From: Strix aluco
Lineage: Eukaryota; Chordata; Aves; Strigiformes; Strigidae
Length of the DNA: 64,000 nucleotides
Assembly (NCBI RefSeq): GCF_031877795.1
Contig: NC_133933.1
Coordinates: 93,455,552 to 93,519,551, forward strand
Reading direction: 5' to 3'
Positions 42,801 to 51,800 of this stretch are shown here, piece after piece. The stretch's first letter is position 1. Every line of letters begins with the position of its first letter. Both the position numbers and the translations under genes were made by a program. The notes beneath the pieces are model-generated. The model worked only from the letters and a program-made list of their open reading frames with translations. It made no database searches and had not been told where the DNA came from.

Positions 42801-45800
42801 CTTTTCAGCCATGTGTGAAGCTATCTTATACTTGGCCGATGTTCTCAGTAAACTTCTTTTTTACTGGGGGGGGGCGGCGTTGTTTTTTTGTTGGGTTTTT
42901 TTTTTTTGAGTGGTGCATTGTCACAATTATTTCTGCGGGCAAACCTATATTAATCCTTCTTATTAATACTAGAGTTTGTCATGGTTTTGAGTAAAAAGAT
43001 CTCAGTGTAAATTGTTAAATCTTAGGTGCTTTGTATTTGTGTTGTATAGCATTAATATTCAGTACACATACTTTCCTTCAAACCGTGGTATGCTTTCAGT
43101 GGGATTTACCTGACCAACTGTAGAAACTTTACACTTCACCTAGTCTCCCTTAGACCCCTGCATAGTCAAAGTAGAGGAAATTGGCATATTTAGATTGCAA
43201 CACGTTCTGTTCTGAAACAGATACCTGAAATAGGACAGCTGCATTATGATTTAAAAGCACCTATTTTCTGTGCTTTTTTTTTTTGTAAGAACAGCCAAAA
43301 AAGATGATTGACCGAGTTTTCTGTATTCTAGCTGCCTCTAGTTAAATGAGGCACACATTCAGCATTGTAGGCTTCCCACCCTGTCATCCCTCCAGAACAG
43401 TAGAAGGTAACGGTGGTGCTATCTTGCAAGGTTCTGTTATGAAATTTCAAAGACAAGCCACCTTTAACATTTTTGATATTTGATATGTTCAACTGAGAAA
43501 CTTTGCCACGTTTTTGAAGAACTGTCTGTAGCTGCTTTACTATATCTTATTTTCCTCTCACTCTGTTCAGGATACAGGAGGAGACAGCAGAATACATTGC
43601 ATCTCTGAAAGCTTCCCATCAGAGGGAAGTGGAGAAGATTCTTTGCCAGCATGCAAAGGAGCATTCTACTTCTAAAGTAGCTGAACTAAACAGCAGAATT
43701 TCAACACAAGAGGTAAGATACAGTAGATATATTCATTACACATAAATATCTGTTAAAGTTACTACTTTCTATATTACTATAAAGTTTATCTTTCTTTGAA
43801 GTAGGATCTATTGTTTTAAAAAGGGGCCTGTGCCACTGTATTCACAGAATCACAGAATGGCTGAGGTTGGAAGGGACCTCTGGAGGTCATCTCATCCAAC
43901 CCCCCTACTCAAGCAAGGTCATCTAGAGCCAGTTGCTCAGGACCATGTCCAGACAGTTTTTGAATATCTCCAAGGAGGGAGATTCCACAACCTCTCTCGG
44001 CTTAGAGACCCAAACAAGTGCTTGGTCACCCTAACAGTAAAGCTTTCCTTATGGTCAGACAGAACCTCCTGTACTTCATTTTGTGCCCTTTGCTGCTCCT
44101 CCTGCTGCTGGAATCCACTGGAAGAGCTTGGCTCTGTTGGCTCTGTAAACATCGTTGAGATCCCCCTGAGCCTTCTCTCCTCCAGGCTAAACAGTCCCAG
44201 CTCTCTCAGCCTTTACTCGTATGAGAGATGCTTCACTCTGTCATCATCTTAGTGGCCCTTTGCAGACTCTCTCCAGTAGCTCCACTTCTCTTGCAGTGGG
44301 GAACCCAGAACTGGACACTCTACTCCCAAGTGTGGCTTTATGAGAGCTGAGGGAAAGGATGACCTTCCTCGACCAGCTGGCAGCTCTCATACTAATGCAG
44401 CCCAGGGTACTGTTAGCCTTTTGTTCAACTTGGTGTCCACCAGGACAACCAAGTCCTTTTCTGCAAAGTTGCTTTCTGGCTGGGTGGCCCCCAGCCTGTC
44501 CTGGTGCCTGGGTTGTTCATCCCCAGGAGCAGGACTTTGCACTTCCCTTTGTTTAAGTTCATGAGGTTCCTGTCAGCCCATTTCTCCAGCCTGTTAAGGA
44601 CCCTCTGAATGGCAGCACAACCCTCCAGTGTATCAGTCACTCCTCCCAATTTTATGTGATCAGCAAACTTGCTGAGGGTATGCTCTGCCCCATCATCCAG
44701 ATCATTAATGAAGATGTTGAACAGGATTGGACCCAGAACTGACAATTCTACACACTACCCCTCTGAGTTACTGGCCTTCAACTAGACGTTGTTAACACTC
44801 ATCACGACTCTCTGGCCCAGCCATTTAAGTCAGTTTGCAATCCACCTCACTCTCTGCTCATCCAACCCATACTGTATCAGCTTCTCTGTGAGTATCTTAC
44901 AGGAGATGGTGTTGAAGGCCTTGCTGCTGAAATCCAGGTAGGCAATATCCACTGCTCTCCCCTCATCTGCCAAGCCAGTCATTTCATCATAGAGTGAATC
45001 CATGCTTGCTACTCCTGATCACCTTGTCCTTCATGTGCCTGCCAGGTTTTCAGGATTAGTTGCCCTATCACCTTCCCAGGGATCAGGGTGAGGCTGAGTA
45101 GCCTGTACTTCCCTGCGTACTTCTTGCCCTTCTTGAAGGTAGTGACATTTGCCCTCAGCACACATGGTTGCATCCTGTTATGGCCATGTGCAGCTTGCAT
45201 AAGTATTCCCTGACCAGACCCTCTTCCACCAACGGTGTATCTTGCTCATTCCAGACTTGCCCCCTAGTCTCTGGGGCCTTGGATTCCTGAAGGGCAGTCT
45301 TGCTAGTAAAGACTGAGGTGAAGAAGGCATTCAGTACCTCAGCCTCTTCTATGTCCTGGGTCACCAGGACCCCTGCCCCATTCAGCAGCAGACCCACATT
45401 TTCTCCAGTCTCCTGTTTGCCACTTAAGTGCTTACAGAAGTCCTTCTTGTTGCCTTTGCCAGTCTCGCCAGATTCAATTCCAAGTGGGTTTCCTAACCAC
45501 ATCTCTGCATGCTCTGACAGTGTCTCTATATTCCTTCCAGATTACCTGTCCTTGTTCCCACTGTCTGTAGGCTTCCTTTTCATATTTGAGCTTTGCCAGG
45601 AGTTCCTTGTTCATCCATGCAGACTTCCTGGCGTTTTTGCCTGACTTTCTGCTTGTTGGGATGGACTGCTCTTGAACTTGGAGGAGGTGATCCTTGAATG
45701 TCAGACAGCTTTCTTGAGCCCCTCTTCCCTCCCAGGGCCCTATCCCAAGGGACTCTTTCAGGCAGATCTTTAAGAGGCCAAAGTCTGCTCTTCTGAAGTC

Positions 45801-48800
45801 CGGGGCTGTGATCATGCTTTTCAGCCTGCTCCCTCCTCTCAGGATCCTGAACTCCACCATCTCATGGTCAGTGCAGCCAAGGCTGTCTTTGACGTTCACA
45901 CCCACAACAAACCCTTCCTTGTTTCTGAGTTTAAGGCCAGCAGAGCACCTCTCCTCCCTGACTCCTCTGTCACTTGAGTTAGGAAGTTGTCATCAATAAT
46001 TTCCAGGAACCTCCTGGATTGCTTATGCCCTGATGTGTTGTTCCTCCAGCAAGTATTAGGGTGGCTGAAGTCTCCCATGAGGACTTGGGCCTGTGATTTT
46101 ATTTGTGCATTAAAATTTTGGTAGAAGTTTTACACACAGTGTGAAGGTAGAACTATTGCATTCAGATTATTTCAGAACTTTTTTTAACTGAAGAAAGTAA
46201 CTTGAAGATTGAGACTTGTTTTTGTATACTATATATGTACATGTGTGCTATTTAACCATCCACGTAGAGGATGGTTAAATAGCACACGTGCACACATGTT
46301 GGAGGTAGTATTGTTAATACGTGCATCACTTATAGCTGCAGTACTACAATACTGATTATATTTCTGATGTTTTTTTCCTGCATAGGTTTTTACATGTTGT
46401 CATGGGTATTTATGTTAATGACAAACTATTTGTAATGTTTTTGTAGATATTAATAAAACATCTCCAGGAACAAATCAGTGAACAACAGAGACATCAGGAA
46501 GCTCTTTTAGTTTCACAGATGCGAGAGGAACTCCTACAAAAAGAGGTATATTTAAATTGGGGTTGGGGGCTCCTTATTCTAATAAAGTTTTCACTGTCAT
46601 CCTTGTAAAGCCTCAAATAATATATAGTAAAATAAGTCTTAGAAACAGTGTCTTTGTCAGTTGCTTCTAGAGAATTATAACTGAGAAAGCAATACATTTC
46701 TCTAACGTGAACAAGAGAACAATACAGAAGGTGGAACTTTAACCTCCTTTTTTTTTTTTTTTTTAATTAGTTAGAAATGTGTGACATCTGTATGAAAATT
46801 GATCAGCAGGTTAATTCAAGCATTCATAGCCTCTTCTTTGAGAGTTGTGATAGGTAGTATAATAGACCACAGGGCTTTTTTGTTATTAAGAGGATATCTT
46901 ATTACCATTTTCAAATTCTTTGTTCAGATAAAGCCTTCCCTTTTTCATCCTTCATTGCCATAAAACTGACTCAGGCAATTATATTCTTGGTTTTCTCCTT
47001 TGATATTTGTGAAATTTAAGGTCTCTTAAGAAGAGAAGGTTAGTTGTAATAGTTCTTCTGAAATTTGTTGTTTTTTGATGGAGGTATCTAGTTTTTTCCT
47101 AATCTTCTACTCTACTAATAGCATATAATATAAAAATTACACTTGTTCATGTTTTCATTTTGGGGTTAATACTGTTTTAAATTGCTGTCTGTCTTTTAGC
47201 TAAAGCTTTTTGAACTATTGGCTATGCTTTTGTTGTTCTTGAAGTGCTGTCAATCCTTTTTTCTTTTTTTAATCACCCCCTGTTCAGGAGGAGGATATAG
47301 TCTGTTTTACCTTTGTGCCTATGCTTAATTCACCATCTCCTTGATGTATGAACATTGCTGATTTTGACTTCATTTTGATAATACAGTAATTAATAACCCT
47401 TGCAGGTTAAAAAGAATTCTATTCTGTAAGGGACTGAGATCTCTAGACATTTAATCTTGTTTGCTGCCCTTATTTAGAAGAAATGAGAGAAGTATCAATA
47501 TGTGTTTAGTACATACTTAATATAATTAATCTTAATCTCACTAAACTCATTCAATATTTATCTTACTGAATAGGTTGTGAAATATTTATAGAAAACTGAG
47601 GGTTTGTAGGGAGAGAAGAAAGATCTCCTATTAAGCTCTGTATTTGCAGAATAAAGGCTGAGACTTTTGGTTCATATTATGAATCTGATGATACATGTTG
47701 CCTTTCCATACAAAGCTTGTTTTTCTCCAGTGATCTCAGTGTATGTAATACTTCCTCCTGGGAAAACAGGGCAAGAGTATAATGGGACAAATGTTATTAA
47801 TTTGTTTCTTCTGTGACTGCTTTACAGATTATTGACAGTGGTGGTTCAGAGAATGATCTGACCCACGTGTTACGGGCTGAGTTCAAGGGTCTGGCATTTA
47901 AGAAAATGTAATGGAGTGCCTTTGTTACAAAAGTCATTGCAAGACTGGACAGAGAGAAATGTCAAAGTAAAGCCTTGCTTTTGTCCTCTAGCAGGACTGC
48001 TGCGCTGTTTATAAAATACATTTTAAGCATTAAATGGTTAAATCAGTTGAGCTGAAAAAAGAAGACAACCAAACCTGCTAACGGAATCAGTCATGATAGG
48101 GAAAAGCACTACCATTTGTAATAGGATTGAGTCCTCTTTTTAAAATGGTGGTACCTCAAAAAAGGAAAACCTTTTTTTCTGAGGCTCCCTGGAAGATTGT
48201 TATTTGAACATGAATTTCAGACATGCTGCTTACGGATGTTTTCCATTAACAATATACTTTTCTTGCACAACAGCTTGCACGTAGCACACCTTTGTATTTA
48301 ACAAAGTTCTGTTGCTACCAAAATATATGGAGCCCATTTTCTCCTGGGGCTTTTTTCTCCTCATAACACCTTTCCTGCATGAATTTTTCTTGTATTTAAT
48401 TATGTACTTGAGATCACACATCAGCCCTTCCCTTCAGTGGGGCAACTTAGCAGCCAAGCAGCAGACACTCAGTTTCACAGACCTTATGAAACTAAGTCTT
48501 CTGTTCCTCTGACAGATGTGGCTGAAATTGGCCCACAGCTTCAAAGCTGCTAGAGTAATGGACAGGCAAAAATACAGTAACGTAGGCCTTGTTATTTGTC
48601 GCAGAGGCTTACAAAGTGAAATTATGCAGGTGACAAACTCAAAGGAAATTTATTCTAACCAAAATCGTTTAACAGGTGATAAACTAGGAATGAAGTTTGT
48701 TCTAATCAAAATTATTTATCACTCCAACAAACATTAGTAAATTACAGGTTCAAGATGCCAAACAAAATTAATACTACACAACCGACTTAAGAATTCTTAA

Positions 48801-51800
48801 GCTTTCACAATGATGATCCAAAATGTGCGTATCCCTATAAGATGAGGGCTCTCAACCTCGAGGAGTTACCTTGGGTGGCATCCTGACCCAAGGGGAGAGT
48901 CCCTGCCTGCGGACCCGCTGCTCTGGGGAGGACTGGCTCCACTTGCCCTCTGGCAGGACTCCATTTATACCCTTAGTCAGATCTGATCTGTGGTTGTATA
49001 TGGTCAGCGGTCTAGAAACTTCTCTCGACAGAAGTGTTTCATTGGCTGAGGGTCTTGCCTATCAAGCAAAGCACGTACGTGACAGTCGTCACTAGGGAGA
49101 GCTGTGATTCATGGGTCGAGAGGTTTCTAGTGTTGTCGGGGAGGGTGCACCTGCCACATTATTTTAGAAAACCACAAGAAAAATGGCAATAATAGTAAGC
49201 CATCTTGGAGTCACTTCTCAGTAAGAGTGACAACACCTTATGAAGGTGCAATGCTACTTGAATTCAACAGCAGAGCCCCAAGGATGGCTGAGTGCTTGAA
49301 GAGGGTTAGCAGTTCTCAGATATATTGGGTAAGGGGAGCCAAGGGTTGTAATAAAGGATAAAGACTTCAAAGCTTTCACTTTAGTTTACTTATACACATT
49401 AAGTGGCCAAAAAAAAGACTTAGGATGTTAAATGAAGAAATATCAAGTTACTTAAAATAGGCAAAGAATGAGAATAAAGCAGTAGGGCTTTATAAGAAAA
49501 CTTACCTGGATTCCTGGAAGATTAGGAAATTAGTTGTAAGTCATTGGTAGAGTTGATTTGACCTGGCAATTATTAGACCAAAGAGGGGGTTGTATTCATG
49601 TCAGTTAGCAGTGTGTCTTTTCTTAATTTATTCCTTAGAAATACACTGGCACATTTTCTATTTGATCTTTATCCAGGGTGTGAGAAGGGATTGTGTAAGA
49701 ACATCAAATCATAATATTCTCTATTAATTTTTTAGTACGTTTAGAAGTATTAAAATTGACTGTGAATAGTCACTTCATAACATATTTTGAGCAGGCTTGG
49801 ATTTATCAAAAAGGACTAGATTTTCATATCCTCAAGCCACTTCTTACAAATGAAAGATCCTAATCTAAGTCCCTGAGCGCTTGTTTAAGCTTTTGAATAA
49901 AGGTGATTTCTCTTTTATGTCTTCCTTTCTGCAGCTTTTGAATAGAATGATTAAACAATGCAAATACACTTGGAAAGGAATCTGCTTTATACTCTGCTTA
50001 ACACAATGATAACAATTTTCATCAATTCTCTCAAACTGTAGGTGACAAAATTGTTGGAAGAACTGAGAGAAGCTAAGGAGTGCCAGAGTCCTGAAATGAA
50101 ACACTTTTTGTGCCTGGAAAAGAAAATCAAGCATATAGAGACCAGACATGCAGAAAGAGAACAAGAAATTCAAAAGGTACACCAGAGTATATCTGCGTTT
50201 ACTTCCCAAGAGCAATATATCAGTTTAACTGTAATTTTGGTACTTGCACAAGCTCATTCTGTTCCCCTGCAGTGTGAGCTAGTACTTTTTGGTACAGCCA
50301 TGGTTTTGCCTTTGGTGCCTGCTGATACGAGTGAATGTAGATGCAGTCCTAGTCAGCACGTCCTTGCCGTGGTAGTTAAGATTACTTGTGCATGACGCAC
50401 ATATCGGGTGCGTAACCTCCTCGCTACCTGATCTAAGGAGGCCTTGCTTTTGCAGAGGGTTGGACCACATGACCTCTGGAATTCCCTTGTATCATTTGGT
50501 TACTTCATGTTTCAAATACACGACAAAAGCTATCTATTGAAACATTGACGAGTTTGTAATGTGGGGTTTGTTAAGCAATATTTCTCAGCTGAACTCTAAT
50601 TTTTGTTTTCTAGTCCTAAAATACCCATTCAGAAAAGCTGCATTAAAAGTATAGACAAATCTTCTAGCAGCCTACCACATACTGGGTTTAATACCGGAAA
50701 ATGACAAAAAAAAAGCCTTTACCCTCCACAAACTAAAAATTTGGTATTTTGAAGGTTTGGATCTTTGTGATACAAACGTCAGCTACAAGAAGCTGTATCC
50801 CTTGAATGAGTGAAACAACTTTGCACTGATTTTTTTCATCTTATTTTACGTCATGGCTTCCATCCTAATTTTTCATCTGTCGAGGGAGCTTCTATCATCT
50901 GGAAACAGTTTTCTAGTTCATACAGATTTTTTTTCTCAACACTTTCATCACTTAAATATATGACTGTGTCTTTCTTTAATGTTTTAACTTTGACTTTATG
51001 TATTTAAGTAAAACCTAAGAAGGGGATTTGGACTGGAAGATCATCAGACCCATAGTAGTTCCTAGCTTGTAGAGCTTGTTCTATAGTTTTGAAACCAGAT
51101 CTCAAGGAATACACTTTTATGTACAGAACTGTTCATGGTAGAAGGTTTTATTCTCATACATTTCTACATCAGATATTTAATTTTCTTTACAAAAAGAGCT
51201 GTGTATAAAACAAGTCACTGGATTAAGAACAAACCCTGCCAACACTGATCATGTTTTAGTTCCCATTCTGTCCTGCTAATGGCAGCTGTAGTAGTTACTT
51301 TTTTGCTATTCATTTGCTTTCATATTGTACCAGGTCTGGCTGAGCCAGAATTGGTTTTCCCCTGTAGCAGCCCTCATGGTGCTGTGTTTTATGCTGGGAG
51401 CTGGCAGGGTGTTGGTAGCACACTGGTGTTGTGGCTACTGCTGAGTAGTGCTTACACAGCACCAAGGCTCTTTCTGACATTTCCCCCCCACAGTGGGACG
51501 GGGTGGGCAAGATCTTGGGAGGGGACACAACCAGGACAGCTGACCCGAACTGACCAAAGGGATATTCCATACCATATGACGTCTGCTCAGTATAAAGCTG
51601 GGAGAAAGGAGGAAGGGGGGGGGGGCACCCTTGGTCCTCCGAGGCAACCACTACGTGTATTGGAGCCCTGCTTCTGAGAAGGCCCGACATCGCCTGTTCA
51701 TGGGAAGTAGAGAATAAATCTGTTTTCTTTTTTTTGCTTCCGCATGCGGACCTTTGCTTCACTTTGCTTATATTAAAACTGCTGTTGTTTTACCCACAAG

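Larger units (their letters stand above)
46546..50041 (+). other. CEP162: CEP162 intron 27 (3.5 kb)
   Basis: The largest intron in the 3' half. It contains a T-tract (about 46750), a possible alternative terminal exon (47828-47911), and an antisense LTR-like block (48590-49158). The rest is AT-rich without recognisable content. Confidence 0.8.

Noticed and set aside
51279-51677. 132-codon open frame starting with a hydrophobic, signal-peptide-like stretch
   Set aside because: Most of it lies inside the solo LTR, and no splice or homology support is visible.
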